The notes beneath the pieces were generated by a model. The model saw nothing but the letters and a program-made list of their open reading frames with translations, ran no database searches and had not been told where the DNA came from. Both the position numbers and the translations under genes were made by a program. Positions 1 to 62,148 of a stretch of 64,000 nt of DNA are shown here, piece by piece (the stretch's first letter is position 1; the number at the start of each line of letters is the position of its first letter). Source of the DNA: Elgaria multicarinata webbii (lineage: Eukaryota > Chordata > Lepidosauria > Squamata > Anguidae); the NCBI RefSeq assembly GCF_023053635.1, contig NC_086180.1, positions 34,710,947 through 34,774,946 on the forward strand, given 5' to 3'.

Positions 1-782
1 TGAGACTTATCATCATGTCATTAGAGTAGACTAATGGGTCTACTCTAAGCATGACTAGATCTGGATTCAACTTCATGCATATACATAAGGGAGAACTGCC
101 AATGCACAATCTATATTCACTAATATTCACATAATAGGGGTCCATACTGCATCCTGGGATCTTTCATTGCTTGATCTTCATTATCAGGGTTTACCTTGAA
201 AATATTTGTCCATACCTAATGAGCATAGGCTACAAGTCCCACACTGTCCATCTGAATAGTCATCATTCTGCTTTTTTCTTCATTCTTACTTGGGAGTAAG
301 TCATTGCATTCAATGGGACTTGCTTCTGAGTAGACACATACAGGAGCACATGGTTTGTGTGTGTTTTAATCTACCCTTGGCCTATTTCCCTCCTGCTCAA
401 ACACTATGAAATCATAGAATAGTAAGAGTTGTAAGGGGCCTATAAGGCCAGGTAATGGAGTAATTGAGATACATGTAATTTCTGTACCTTCTCTATGAAA
501 TGGAGCTTTGCTGAAGCAAGTATAGATGTTTGGGGCTCCCTACAGGTTATTTATTTTAAAATATAATGGAACAAAATCCTTAAGGCAAATAGTGGAAATT
601 CATACCACCTTGCATGCCAACAAGCACATTTTTCTCTCTTCATTGGAAATACAACAATCACCAACAGTAACATCTTTCAAAATGAAGAAATCTTCATAAA
701 GCTGCATTGCTCTGGATAATTCTTTGCTTTTAGGTGTGTTTTTCAAGAAACAAAAAACTGAGTCAGCTTGGCTCATATTTTA
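1..782. other. Intergenic DNA
   Basis: No gene is recognised. A short stretch at about 408-460 resembles the 3' end of a CR1-type LINE in reverse orientation: an 'atcatagaatag' tail followed by 'gaggggcctataagg'-like sequence. The rest is AT-rich with no visible structure. Confidence 0.5.
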
Positions 783-1005
783 TTTGCCTCATCTACTGTT
801 TTATTTATTTATTTTATTTATTTATTTAAGTATTTTTATGCCGCCATTCAGCCAAAAAAGGCTCTCATGGCGGCTTACAAAAGTATTTCTTGACAGTCCC
901 TGCCCACAGGCTTACAATCTAAAAGACATGACACAAAAGGAAAGGGGATTGGGAGGGAGGAGGAGGGGGGGGAAAGGAAAGCAAATTCAGGCACTACAAT
1001 CTTAG
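783..1005. repeat. Dispersed repeat fragment with TTTA-rich end
   Basis: A TTTA-rich run is followed by 'gccgccattcagcc', 'ggcggcttacaaaag' and 'cttacaatctaaaagacatgac'. The last phrase recurs in altered form near 21075-21110, and in reverse near 51860-51890 ('tcttttagattgtaagcc'). It is therefore a piece of an interspersed element, probably the tail region of a LINE or SINE. Family not settled. Confidence 0.5.
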
Positions 1006-1033
1006 TTGGAAAGTTCAGCAGTTACAGGAGACA

Positions 1034-1453
1034 GCAGGAGGGAGGGGGCTCTCAGCTGGAGCTGGACCCAGGCATGGTGGGGAGGTGCCTGGCTGCTGCT
1101 TCCTCCCTCACTGGTGGCCTCTGCAGAGACAGTTGATAGCAGGAGGGAGGGGGCTCTCAGCTGGAGCTGGACCCAGGCACGGTGGAGAGATGCCTGGCTG
1201 CTGCTTTCTCCCTCACTGGTGGCCTCTGCAGAGACAGTTGGTAGCAGGAGGGAGGGGGCTCTCAGCTGGAGCTGGACCCAGGCACAGTGGAGAGGGGCCT
1301 GGCTGCTGCTTCCTCCCTCACTGGTGGCCTCTGCAGAGACAGTTGGTAGCAGGAGGGAGGGGGCTCTCAGCTGGAGCTGGACCCAGGCACGGTGGAGAGG
1401 GGCCTGGCTGCTGCTTCCTCCCTCACTGGTGGCCTCTGCACTGGTGGTCTACT
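1034..1453 (+). repeat. 105-bp minisatellite, four copies
   Basis: Four head-to-tail units begin at 1034, 1139, 1244 and 1349, an exact 105-bp period. Each contains 'aggagggagggggctctcag', 'ctggagctggacccaggca' and 'ctcactggtggcctctgca'. The copies differ at only a few positions. Because 105 is a multiple of three, two plus-strand frames stay open across the array (about 1006-1533 and 1085-1573), giving a 35-residue protein-like repeat. There is no sign of a gene around it, so I read the open frames as a by-product of the period. Confidence 0.95.
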
Positions 1454-2934
1454 GTTTCATTAGACGACCCACCAAGAATCTCACTCAGGCACTTGGTAGT
1501 TACAGGAGTAAAGCGCCATCTCCAGTTAAATGACCTGGCAATCCTAGATAGTCCCCATGGTGGGAGGTTTTGAATTTCGAAGTCAAGGGTGGAAGACCAC
1601 CAAACCCCCAGTAAAATTTTGTGAACCAGGCAGGCTGATTGCATAAGAAAAGCCTAGTCTGGAAGCACCCTTTGAGACTTCTGGTTTCTGGCCATTGAAG
1701 GTTTGACAGTCACATTACATGGTGATCAAAGTAGGATCCTCTTTAAGTAGTTCAGGGCACAATCCTATGCATATTTAGATAGAAAAAATCCTACAAAGCC
1801 CTACAGAAATCCTACAACTTGCCCACCCCGGCTTAGGGCGCAAACATGCATAGAATTGCAACCTAAGCCAGCGATGTGCGATTTGTGGTGCTCTAGATAT
1901 TTTAGCATACAATTCAGCTGCATCAGCAGAACACAGATAACAGATGAGGGATGATGGGAATTGTAGGCCAAAATGTCTAGAAGGCCACAAGCTGCCCTGG
2001 ACCGTTAAGCTTTTTTCCTCCATGCACAGAATCATTCATTCTAAGCCTATGTGAAATGTGTGTGAGAAACATGTCCTGAAAATCAGCTGTAGTATAAGTT
2101 AAAAGCAGAACTCAAGACTCAGCTAAGGCTGACTGGCAGAGCCATTCCACGAATGCAGAAAAGTCATGAGTACAAACAATTTAAGATAGTCATGCTAGTA
2201 TATTCCTTGTCATTCAAAATACATATTAAAGCAGCCAACCCATCTGTTTGAAGATCAATCTATGACCTAGCATTCAACAACACCTGTACTCACTGAATCC
2301 CAAGTGGATTAGCAAGACCTAATGGGGTTACCATGGACTTACTCCAAATGATTCTAAAAGCAAAATTAAATACCTTGCATAGATTGCCACAAAATAACAA
2401 AACACTTTACAATTTGTTAAACAATTATATATTTTACATATGTAATCACAAAGATAATAGCAGGACTGCAGTGATGACAAATAAGGACTTGAGCCTTTAA
2501 CATGAGTCCATGTTTACACTGTAGTGCTTCCAATACCAATTGTAATGAAAGCAGATACTGAAACTGTCTTTCCTGCTTACCAACTTCAAATAGCCCCTAC
2601 AATATATAAAAATCAGTTGTTTTGGGGTCACATTCCATCAGTTTGTAAAGCATCCTTTTTGGATTTAGAGATATATAAATACTGCACAAATTTCTAAAAA
2701 AGAGTTTAGATTGATTTATGCATCAAATATCAAACTCATTTGTTCTGAGATGCAAAAAGTGTGGCATCTGAACAATGCTTCCAGACAGAGGGCTCTTAGT
2801 GCTACCAATCAAAAGGCATTATGAAGCCATCCCATCTTTTCCTTAATAGATTTTTAGTTGTAAGAAAAAATATGGACGAACTAGCTAGAACAAACGGGAG
2901 AGTTACAAATTGAAGATTACATCTTTTGTTGTTT
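1454..2934. other. Intergenic DNA with repeat fragments
   Basis: A stretch at about 1612-1672 matches 3078-3140 ('gtaaaattttgtgaacc', 'aggcaggctgattgca', 'ggaagcaccc'), so both are pieces of one dispersed repeat. At 1745-1865 a foldback piece runs from 'cacaatcctatgcatattta' to 'aaacatgcatagaattgcaa'; related pieces lie at 31885-31965 and 36535-36660. A piece at about 1885-1995 shares 'gatgggaattgtagg' with several other sites. No gene is seen. Confidence 0.5.
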
Positions 2935-3145
2935 ATTCGTTCAGTCGCTTCCAACTCTTCATGACTTCATGAACCAGCCCACGCCAGAGCTTTCTGTCAG
3001 CCGTCGCCACCCCTAGCTCCCCCAAGGTCGAGTCTGTCATCTCCAGAATATCAACCATCCATCTTGCCTGGACCCCCTGTAAAATTCCATGAACAAGGCA
3101 GGTTGACTGCAAAATAAAATTCTTATGTGGAAGCACCCAAAGTTA
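2935..3145 (-). repeat. SINE/LINE-like fragment (Bov-B/RTE-like wording)
   Basis: The plus strand reads 'cgttcagtcgcttccaactc', 'gacttcatgaaccagcccac' and 'tctccagaatatcaaccatc'. This wording is familiar from a common squamate repeat and resembles Bov-B related SINEs. The family name is a recollection, not a comparison. Its end overlaps a segment shared with 1612-1672. Confidence 0.5.
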
Positions 3146-3153
3146 TTATCGGT

Positions 3154-3632
3154 CCACTTCACATGTCACAACAACCCGGGGGGGGGGGGGGGGGTTAAAC
3201 AAAAAAACCTGTTATTGTAAATGACTCCCTGGATTGTTTAACGTGCATGAACCACGAATTCTGGGTTGGTGGGCAAGTGACAACCCAGAATTAAACTGTA
3301 GCATATATATTCCATATATGAAATGCAATAGTGATTGTAAACAGTACTGCCTTTACTTACACAATGGTCTGGTTCAAACATCACAACAGCCCAAGTTGTT
3401 GTTTTTTTAAACCCTGGGTTATTTAGCCCCTACTACTTGGAGTGCGAGCAATCAGGCTCGGGGAAGCCAGCATGCTTACTAGTTCTCTCAGTTCACAACA
3501 ACCCAGGTTTTTTTAAAAAAAACAAAAAAAACATGGGTTGTTGTGATGTGCAAACCCAGTCATTGTGAAGTTATTAAACGCATTACTATTTACCATCACT
3601 ATTGCATTCCATAGATGGAACATATATGCTTT
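3154..3632. mobile_element. Foldback (MITE-like) elements, nested
   Basis: The arm at about 3300-3366 ('gcatatatattccatatatg', 'caatagtgattgtaaa') is the inverted, diverged copy of about 3561-3632 ('tttaccatcactattgc', 'ccatagatggaacatatatg'). Inside and beside it are further inverted words: 'catcacaacagccc' and 'gggttgttgtgatgtg'. A poly-G run lies at 3178-3195. The flanking wording 'cacatgtcacaacaaccc' is shared with other foldback elements in the window. Confidence 0.7.
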
Positions 3633-5017
3633 TATATAATTTTTTTTTAACTTTTTCCCCACATAGCTGGTCAAACCTATGCAACAAAAGCACCACCCAG
3701 TGGCCAGATTGATTTGTACACCACAGCATTTGCTTCCTTCCACTTCTAGAGTTTGCTGAACACAGTAGATTAAATGGAGAAGCATTCACTAATCACTATT
3801 GTTGATTTGTTTGAGTTTATACAATATTCTAAAGGTTTGGGACTGTGTCTTTTTTAAAACTGATGAGTATATGTTTAATACTACAGTTTTATGGATATTC
3901 ATACTTCTTCACATATGCTTACATTACACACAGTCTATATTATATTTTCTCCTAACTACAAAACTACTGCATGATTCACTGGACCACCTTTCCTTGTAAA
4001 AACGAGGAATCGTTTTTTTAAATTTATTCTTAAGAAAACTAGTTTGGCAACTCACAACTACTTAGAATAGAAATCTGAAAACTATGGAGAAAAAGTAAAG
4101 AAAACAAACTCAAAAGACACCTATTGCCATGAAATAATTTGGGAAAATACCTTCCCACTCAATGTCACTTGTTACTAATTACTAAAGCAAAAGATCTATT
4201 TAGCAAGTAGAAAATGTAAGGAAGCCTTGCCACTTGAAAAAGCAAATGCTAACCTCTATAGTAAAGAGGTTTACTATAAAACCTCTATACTGTTAGTTTT
4301 ACCCTACCCTGTGCCTGTTTTCCCTACCCAGTGCCTGTTTGCATTCCCTTCCCCTCCTTATTGCTTTACTATGATTTTAGTAGAATGTAAGCCTATGCGG
4401 CAGGGTCTTGCTATTCACTGTTTTACGCTGTACAGCACCATGTACATTGATGGTGCTATATAAATAAATAATAATAATAATACCACACATCAGAATGTGT
4501 AGCTTGGTGGGAGGGATCACATCACACCATCAGTAGTAGTATCCCATCTTTTCCCCAATACTGGCATTCAAGGCGGCTTTACAAAACTGAAACAAACATA
4601 TAAATAGAAACATACAAAAGTTATGTTTCTTTTGTTACAGTTACATGGCCAGACCAGTACCATCCAGATACAGAAGGAAATTATGGACAAACAAGGAGAA
4701 AACCTAAGATTTACAAAGGAGGCAGAGGGACTAAGAAGAAGGCTCTTATGAATGAATTCCTGTGGAAGTGGGCATGGCTGGCTACCTGAACAGGAGCACT
4801 CTATACTGCAACTTTTTGTTGCAAGTCCCACTTGTAAATACTAATACCATACACATACACTGAGTTATGACAATATAGCCAAATAGGACTTTGAGAAACA
4901 ACAGGAAAGTATCAGTGTACTTATGCAAACCCCAACATTTGCAACACAAAAGGGGGATTAAGGGGGGGACTAAAGGGAAAACCCTCCAAAAACACAACAG
5001 TCCAATGAGGACTGAGC
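3633..5017. other. Intergenic DNA with a SINE-type tail
   Basis: At about 4378-4486 the plus strand reads 'gtaagcctatgcggcaggg', 'gtacagcaccatgtacattg' and 'tgctatataaataaataata', ending in ATA repeats. This is the 3' part of a SINE/LINE family common in squamates; a diverged copy lies at about 8253-8305. A further diverged repeat piece lies at about 4545-4625 ('aaggcggctttacaaa'). The rest shows nothing recognisable. Confidence 0.5.
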
Positions 5018-5212
5018 ATGCCCAGTAGCCATAGGATTCTGAGTGCGAGACCGACAAACGGGGAACGAAGGAAGTATGACATCCCACACTACTTCCGGCG
5101 GATGAAGGAAGAGCAGGAGCGCGCGGGAGGCACCAGCGGCCCGGCCTCTTCTTCAATGCCCGCGACGGGGCGGGGCGTTTCTTCCGCTATAAAAGCGCTC
5201 ACGCGGGGGGCG

Positions 5213-5554
5213 CTTCTTTCTTTTCAATTGCGCCTCTGGGAGGGTGTGAGGGTCGGGGCGCTGCCTAAAGCTTGTGAATAATCGTGGTTTTATCGGCGTG
5301 TTAGTACTCCGCTAGCTTACGGTTAATTATCTGCTTTCGCCGGAGAGTCTCCTCCTCGCTCTACGGGCTTCAGAAAGCCGCTCAAGTTCTGAGCGGCTTT
5401 CTGAGGCGTTTAGAGCGAGGCGCGGCTGCCGCGCATGCGCTTTGTGAGGTAAAAAAAAATGTAGAGAGAGGAGAAGGAAAAAATCCTGTCAGAGAGACGA
5501 CGAAAATCAGTTTGGGCGTTCGGGAGATGGGAGGCGCCCGGCGAGGAATCTCAG
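5213..5554 (+). ncRNA. SNHG8: SNHG8 candidate exon 1 (5'TOP start)
   Basis: The start is set at the C of a pyrimidine run (cttctttctttt) about 25 bases after the TATA box; the true start may be C5216. The end is set by CAG|GTAAGA at 5554/5555. A weaker alternative donor (GAG|GTAAAA) lies at 5448/5449. The exon contains the strong hairpin at 5354-5420 and the NRF1-type site. Confidence 0.6.
5354..5420 (+). other. 67-nt strong inverted repeat (hairpin) in SNHG8 exon 1
   Basis: CAGAAAGCCGCTCA (5371-5384) pairs without mismatch with TGAGCGGCTTTCTG (5390-5403) across a 5-base loop. Outside it, CCTCGCTCTA (5354-5363) pairs perfectly with TAGAGCGAGG (5411-5420). The 7-base segments between the stems pair partly. 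The result is a nearly continuous 31-bp stem on the transcribed strand. Confidence 0.9.
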
Positions 5555-5757
5555 GTAAGAGCCTATGAAGGGAGGTGAAGCCCACAGAAATTGGGAGGAA
5601 GAGAAGGGGGTTGGGGGAGGAAATAACTGCATTTCCGCGTCATTTCGAAGCATGGTGGCGCGAGCCGAGCAAACGGTCGCTTGTCGGGGGGGGGGGGCGC
5701 TTTGGTCCGCCATCTTGTGCCCTGTGGGCGGCGCGCGTGCGCCGTGGGGAGAACAAC

Positions 5758-5891
5758 CTCCATGCTTCCATGGGACCTGCTAGTGTGGCAGCCTCCCTTC
5801 CTACTCATGGTAGAACAAACGTCAACTTGCTTTGGCATAGCTCCCCCACCATTACATTGGGGAGAGTTTCTGACTTGGGCAAGTAACATGT
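5758..5891 (+). ncRNA. SNORA24: SNORA24, H/ACA box snoRNA
   Basis: An H/ACA snoRNA guides pseudouridylation of rRNA within a dyskerin RNP. The layout is complete. The first hairpin is closed by CCATG (5760-5764) with CATGG (5806-5810). The H box is AGAACA at 5812-5817. The second hairpin has ACTTGC (5825-5830) pairing with GCAAGT (5879-5884), and an inner CTCCCC (5841-5846) pairing with GGGGAG (5859-5864). The ACA box is at 5886-5888, three bases before the end. The 134-nt length and wording such as 'gctttggcatag' and 'ctgacttgggcaagtaaca' match my memory of SNORA24. It lies in the first intron of the host, about 200 bases after the exon 1 donor, the usual situation for release by exonucleolytic trimming after splicing. 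The name was recalled, not searched. Confidence 0.9.
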
Positions 5892-6749
5892 TCGTTTTGC
5901 ACGGCACCACGGGGGGATTTGAAGGGCTGGGTGGAGAGAAGCCGGCCTTAAAAGCTCCCTCGGAAGCATTTTTCCTATGCACTCTGATAAATGTTCAAAC
6001 GTCCTGGGTTTATTTCAATCTTAGACCTTCCTAGAGTAGATCCATTGAAATGAATTCATGACCAACTTGATTCCCCTTCATTCAGTGGGTCTTCTCTAAG
6101 TTGGGCTAACATTGGAAGCAACCCTTCATAACTTAAACGCCTGTGGTTTCTGAGGTTAAACAAAGCAAGCTAAAACTATACATAGGTTCGGGTATATTGA
6201 TAGCAATGTGCTGAAAGCACTTCATATATGTAAATGTGGAAACTGGTCTTTTTAAAATTTACTTGGAATTACTCTTATGGCAGAGATTTGCCAAGAGCAT
6301 TGGTACAAAGTTCTAAAAGCCCCCATTAGAACCAGCACATTGAATGGCAGTGTGCCTTAAAGTTTATTTTTTATTTAATTTATTTATTGCACCTCCCAAC
6401 AGCCAAAGCTCCCTGGGCGGTTCACAAAAACTAAAACCATTCAAAGTATAAAACACAGCTTAAAAGATAATTGAGAAGGCTTGTGTGCTGTGTTTAATTA
6501 GTATACTGGCATGTCTGATGTTTGGAAAGCTGTTTGGCCCTTGATTATCACCACTATCAATACTGCTTATATAATGACATTAAAAGATAGTTAATGTATT
6601 GAAGTATTCTAGTACTACTTTTAAGTCAGTGTGAAGCACCATGGAATAGATTGATTGAGGAAAAATGTGTGCCCTAGTCCAATCATGAGTTGCAGTAACA
6701 AATCTTGGGCTGTAAAACTTACTGTTCTATTTTTTTTTAATTTTTGCAG
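5892..6749 (+). other. SNHG8 intron sequence downstream of the snoRNA
   Basis: No gene is seen here. A reverse-orientation L2-type 3' tail lies at about 6366-6470 ('tttatttattgcacctccca', 'ctgggcggttcacaaaaact', 'aaaaccattcaaagtataaa'). The stretch ends in a T-rich tract and the acceptor at 6746-6749. Confidence 0.55.
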
Positions 6750-6867
6750 GGTATCCTGTGCTTGCAGTTTTGGGTTTGAAGATGTGTATTACACAATACA
6801 GCAACCATACCTTTCTCTGAACATGTGCCTATCTTAACAGGATAGCTGGAAATCAACCTATTCAGTG
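6750..6867 (+). ncRNA. SNHG8: Possible SNHG8 internal exon
   Basis: A long T-rich tract and TTTTTGCAG end at 6749. A GTGAGA donor begins at 6868. Splice-site quality is the only evidence; there is no conserved sequence to lean on. Confidence 0.3.
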
Positions 6868-8600
6868 GTGAGATGCTGTAGTGGCTACGAGCTCTTGTCA
6901 AAAATCTAGCTCAAGGGTGGGGAAACTTGGACCCATAGAGGACCTGATCCCTGCTGGCTTATTTCTGACAAGCAATTAGAGATAAGGAGTTTCCCCTCCT
7001 CCTTTCCATACTATACTGAAGCTTTTTAAAAGTCTCAGTTGGACCAATGGAGGCTTATAAAAAGCCTGATTTCAGGCAGTTGCTTTGGGGGCCCACACTA
7101 GCTCTGGGGTGGTCCCACTCACTTTGGGTGCAGCCCCATTCACTGCTGGTGAATGGTTTTAAACCCCAACATGCGTTCTCAGCCAATTAGTCCCTTGGGC
7201 CCCAAAAAAATCTCCACCCTAGTAGCAATCAACACATAAATAACTCAAGTGGATGAATCAGGTATTTGATAAAGTTACTTTAAATAAATCCATGGATACA
7301 ACTGAGTGCAGTTTAAGTAACTGAATTTTCTGCTTATTCTACTTGGAGCTGTAAAGGCAGTTAAAGAGTCCTTTAACTGCTGTTGAATAATTTGTGGAAA
7401 TGGTCTCCAATTTATTGGCTTACTATGTATGTATATTCCTTTATGCTGAGGCTTTGATATATTAAAATACTAATGAAATACTTCTTACTCTGTATTATTT
7501 TTGTAGATATAAAGCTCAGTGTGTGTGATTATTTACTGTTTTCTCAATTCAGTTTATTGGAGCTGAATGGGGAAAGGTTTTTTGGGCCACATAGAAAAGT
7601 TATGTTTACTTATAAATGCAGCTTAGTGGTTCACCAAGAGGAAGGAACTCCATAATTGGAAGGTGGAGGTATCCAAGAGTGTCACTGATATCTAATTTGG
7701 GCTGAGATCTCTTCTGCACTTGCCTGGGGACTCTCGAGAAAATATGAATGAATTAGGCTGTAGCTTTTTGTCATACAAAATGTGTTGGAAAGGAATAGAA
7801 CAGTTTAAATGGCAAATATGCTAAAAGCACAATTTAGATTGTAACAAGTGTTACATGATCATGTCAAGAGTAGTTAATGTTAGCTTGTTCTTGTCAACCC
7901 TGTTACTGCTTTGTTTGGTAAAAGCTGTCTTGTTGCCAAGTGCCTGAGACAGCTCCATCTTGAGTATCTAGCAGTGGAGTCCCTCATTAGCTCCCAGAAA
8001 GTAGAAAAAACTTCCATCAACTTCCATGCCGTGCTGTAATGACTTGTAACTAAGGACCCAACTATATGCAACATTAGATGGTTTTCCCTTGTGTACAGGA
8101 TTCCCTCCATCTCTTGAAATAATCAGTGTGAGGGTTTGATCCAGATTGCTTCCACGGGCTGATGGCGTTGACACCCAAAACATCTGGAGGATGTTGGGAA
8201 AACAAGCTTAGGTTGAGTTGCAATAGAGTATAAAGTACAAAAGCTTTATTTTTACTTTGTACACCACCATGTGCATTGATAAGTGTTATATAAATTAATA
8301 ATAGCATTGGTTTTGAGAGTACTGGTGTTCTGGGAGGCAGTTTTAGGCCATGTGCAGGGATGTATCTAAGTGGAGAGAAATTGGCTGCAGTGTCTAGAAA
8401 ATATAGATCAAATTCTACTTTATCCACTAGGGGGTGGTATTCGCATTTCCTACAAAATTGCATGTTCTCTGTATAGAAACCAGGAAGCATTCCAGATCCA
8501 TTAAAATCCTCACTCAGATCATAAAAATTTACATAATAGATAATTGTATGCATTAGTAGGTGTTCATGATGTTCTGACTGATAACTTTATTCATTTCCAG
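6868..8600 (+). other. Putative SNHG8 intronic DNA with repeat fragments
   Basis: Contains a dispersed DNA-repeat piece at about 6900-7220 ('gctcaagggtggggaaactt' and onward) and a SINE-type tail at 8253-8305. A possible acceptor (TTTTTGTAG) ends at 7506. No coding sequence is recognised; a 159-codon open frame on the minus strand (8074-8553) has no familiar features. Confidence 0.4.
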
Positions 8601-8662
8601 TTGTACCTATCTCATGTAGAAATGGCCAGGAGGAAGTCTGAATAAAACCTTAGGCACATATG
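8601..8662 (+). ncRNA. SNHG8: Possible SNHG8 terminal exon and poly(A) signal
   Basis: A TTCATTTCCAG acceptor ends at 8600, followed 40 bases later by AATAAA at 8641-8646. A short last exon with an early poly(A) signal is typical of snoRNA hosts, and it would end about 500 bases from the inferred PRSS12 3' end. The downstream end is estimated. Confidence 0.4.
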
Positions 8663-9149
8663 GGTCTCATAAAAGACAAATTATTACTGCTGGGAAACCC
8701 AGCTCTTCTAAGCTTACACAATTTACACTGGGAGAGCAAGAATTTCCTTGGTATAACTTCAAAGGAACATGCAGGAAAATGGCCACAGTTCTATAGCTAC
8801 CTATTAGTGGTTCTTGTTGTATTTTAACTGACCAAAGATTGGGGGCAGTAAAGAGATTTGCAACGAAAAGCTTTGTAGGTGAGCATCCTTTTTTCATTTG
8901 ATCCAGCATTTGATAGAAAGTTGGTTAGAACTTGTGTAATGAGGCCCGGCGTAAGGACAAAGTATATCACATGGCAGATACAACAAACCAAATAGTATGA
9001 ATACTGTCAGTAAGTGGCACACAAGTTTACATTGTATGGCTTCTCTGATCAAAATGTAAATCACCAGAAGTCAGCTCTGTTAATAGATAAATCTTTGTTA
9101 AGGTTTTAAATTCCCCCTTCCCTGGGTATATTAAAAGTAGAAATGAATC

Positions 9150-10422
9150 AACGTAGCAAGTTTAGATTTTATTAAAGAAGTACTTAGTTTCATGAAGTTA
9201 AAACATGCCAGCCTCATGGGTACAAAGTTGCAGAAAACCTATATAAATACTGGAAACACCCAATTTTACACATTTCAAGTTGGGCATAGCCTGTTGCTGC
9301 ATTAGTATACTTTGGTCATTGTGAAAAGAGGCCAAATATTAAAATAGATTTTATACTATTCAAATGAGCATTGCAACATCTAAAGCAATACATGAAAAGC
9401 ATACTTGACATGTGTACAAGCATCCAAGGCCAACACCATTGTAACAAATTACTGAGTAAAAGGTAGACACCATTACTAGTGGTTGCACCTGTACTTCAAA
9501 TGTACATAAACAATATACAGAACTAGCACATATTGCCCTGCTGGCAGCTATTGCTACGTCTTTTAAAACATTGTTCAAAATTCAGTTGCAAAAAAGAAAC
9601 CTAAACTTTAAATGGTCTTGTAGATAAACCTACATAAAATTTATAAATAATTTGCAGTTTCCTATTTTGCAATTTAAAGAAACTACTGGCATAGTGACAT
9701 TTATTAGACTAGTTCATTAAAAGCCAGATCCTTTGTACAGCAGGTAGCTTTATAACAATTGCCTTTAAAATTGCCAATAAGCAAATGCGTAATGGTAGAT
9801 TTGTTAAGGTTATGCTCCTGCCTTTGCCAACTACATATTTTTTAAGGAATGGATAATTGTGACAAAATATGCTTCTGATTTTTGCATGATAAATTGTTTC
9901 AACTGTCTCTAAAATTATGCAGTGGGATCCAGAAGAAGTTTAAGTTGTCTAAAGGGATGAAACAGTAACCCGGTTCACACGTCATGACTACCTATGGGTT
10001 GTTTAAGCCATACGTAGTCATGACTGCAGGGGAATTTTTCTCCCTCAAAAATTCAAAATGCTAGGTTTAGACATCACAGGGAACAATACAGAAACATACT
10101 TGGATTGTTTAGCAAAGAGGAAGGGGGTGAGTGGTTGTTCATGACTACCCATATTTTAAACAATCCATGGGTAGTTCATGTTTATGATATACTTGATTTG
10201 TGCAACTTTAATCTGTGCTATTTGTTTGTGGGTTTCATCTATAGAGGGGGCCCTAAAGAAGTGTGCTTACCCTACCCCCACTTTGAATGTAAGAGTTATG
10301 AGTCCAAGACAACAATACTTCATGGCAAAACACCTTAATATCCTATACATACAGATAAAATGTGTGTGTCATCCACAGTGTATCCCAGCTTTGTATTGAG
10401 AGGACAGTGGGGCTGGGAATAG
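9150..10422 (-). other. PRSS12: Probable PRSS12 3' UTR
   Basis: The sequence directly after the PRSS12 stop codon on the minus strand is AT-rich and has no competing gene. An AATAAA on the minus strand lies at 9173-9168, giving a UTR of about 1.25 kb. A fragment of a foldback repeat ('cggttcacacgtcatgact' ... 'catgactacccata') lies inside it at about 9970-10170. The end point is an inference. Confidence 0.5.
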
Positions 10423-61808
<51,386 letters not shown>

Positions 61809-62148
61809 CTGTTTATTAAAAATAAAGTTCTTTAAATAAAAAATCTTTTTACAGATTATTCATTTATTTATTAAATTTATATACCGCCCCATAGCTGAAG
61901 CTCTCTGGGTGGTTTACAAAAGTTAAAAACAGTGAACATTAAAAAGTATACAAAATTTAAAACCATCAAAAATATAAAAATAGTACAAAACAAGATTATA
62001 TATTTGCAGTATATAGAGCAATCACGTTCTTAAAAAAGATGTGTCCCAGCACTTGTTGTTGTTATAAAGAAACCCACCCACCCAAGTCTGCTTGGTATTT
62101 GCTTTATTTGGAAATATGGAAAGTCCCTTGTAGAGACAGGAAACAGTG

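Larger units (their letters stand above)
5050..5760 (+). promoter_or_regulatory. SNHG8: CpG-island promoter of SNHG8
   Basis: This is the main CpG-rich, high-GC block next to genes in the window. Visible sites are an ETS-type ACTTCCGG at 5091-5098, a TATA box TATAAAA at 5188-5194, an NRF1-type palindrome GCGCATGCGC at 5431-5440, and a YY1-type CCGCCATCTTG at 5707-5717. The TATA box sits 25-30 bases upstream of a C followed by a pyrimidine run at 5213-5224, which is the layout of 5'TOP snoRNA-host promoters. Motif identities are by eye. Confidence 0.8.
5213..8665 (+). ncRNA. SNHG8: SNHG8-like snoRNA host transcript
   Basis: The transcript is inferred from a TATA/TOP promoter, an intronic SNORA24 copy, and its position tail-to-tail with PRSS12, as known for human SNHG8. 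Snhg transcripts are spliced, 5'TOP-type, poorly conserved outside the snoRNA, and mainly serve to deliver the intronic snoRNA; no long open frame is expected or seen. The likely first exon is 5213-5554, ending in a strong CAG|GTAAGA donor. Plausible downstream exons are 6750-6867 (T-rich tract, GCAG acceptor, GTGAGA donor) and a terminal exon from 8601, with AATAAA at 8641-8646. Another possible acceptor (TTTTTGTAG) ends at 7506. The exact exon chain cannot be fixed without RNA data. The locus assignment is strong; exon boundaries after the first are tentative. Confidence 0.75.

Noticed and set aside
1006-1573. Two long frames (175 and 162 codons) with a 35-residue repeat
   Set aside because: They come from a minisatellite whose period is a multiple of three. 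There is no promoter, splice context or known domain.
5018-6034. Several overlapping open frames on both strands in the CpG island (up to 139 codons)
   Set aside because: GC-rich DNA has few stop codons. The frames overlap one another and the snoRNA, lack recognisable domains, and fit a non-coding snoRNA-host locus better.
8074-8553. 159-codon minus-strand open frame
   Set aside because: No domain or signal feature; it partly overlaps a SINE-type tail. Likely chance.
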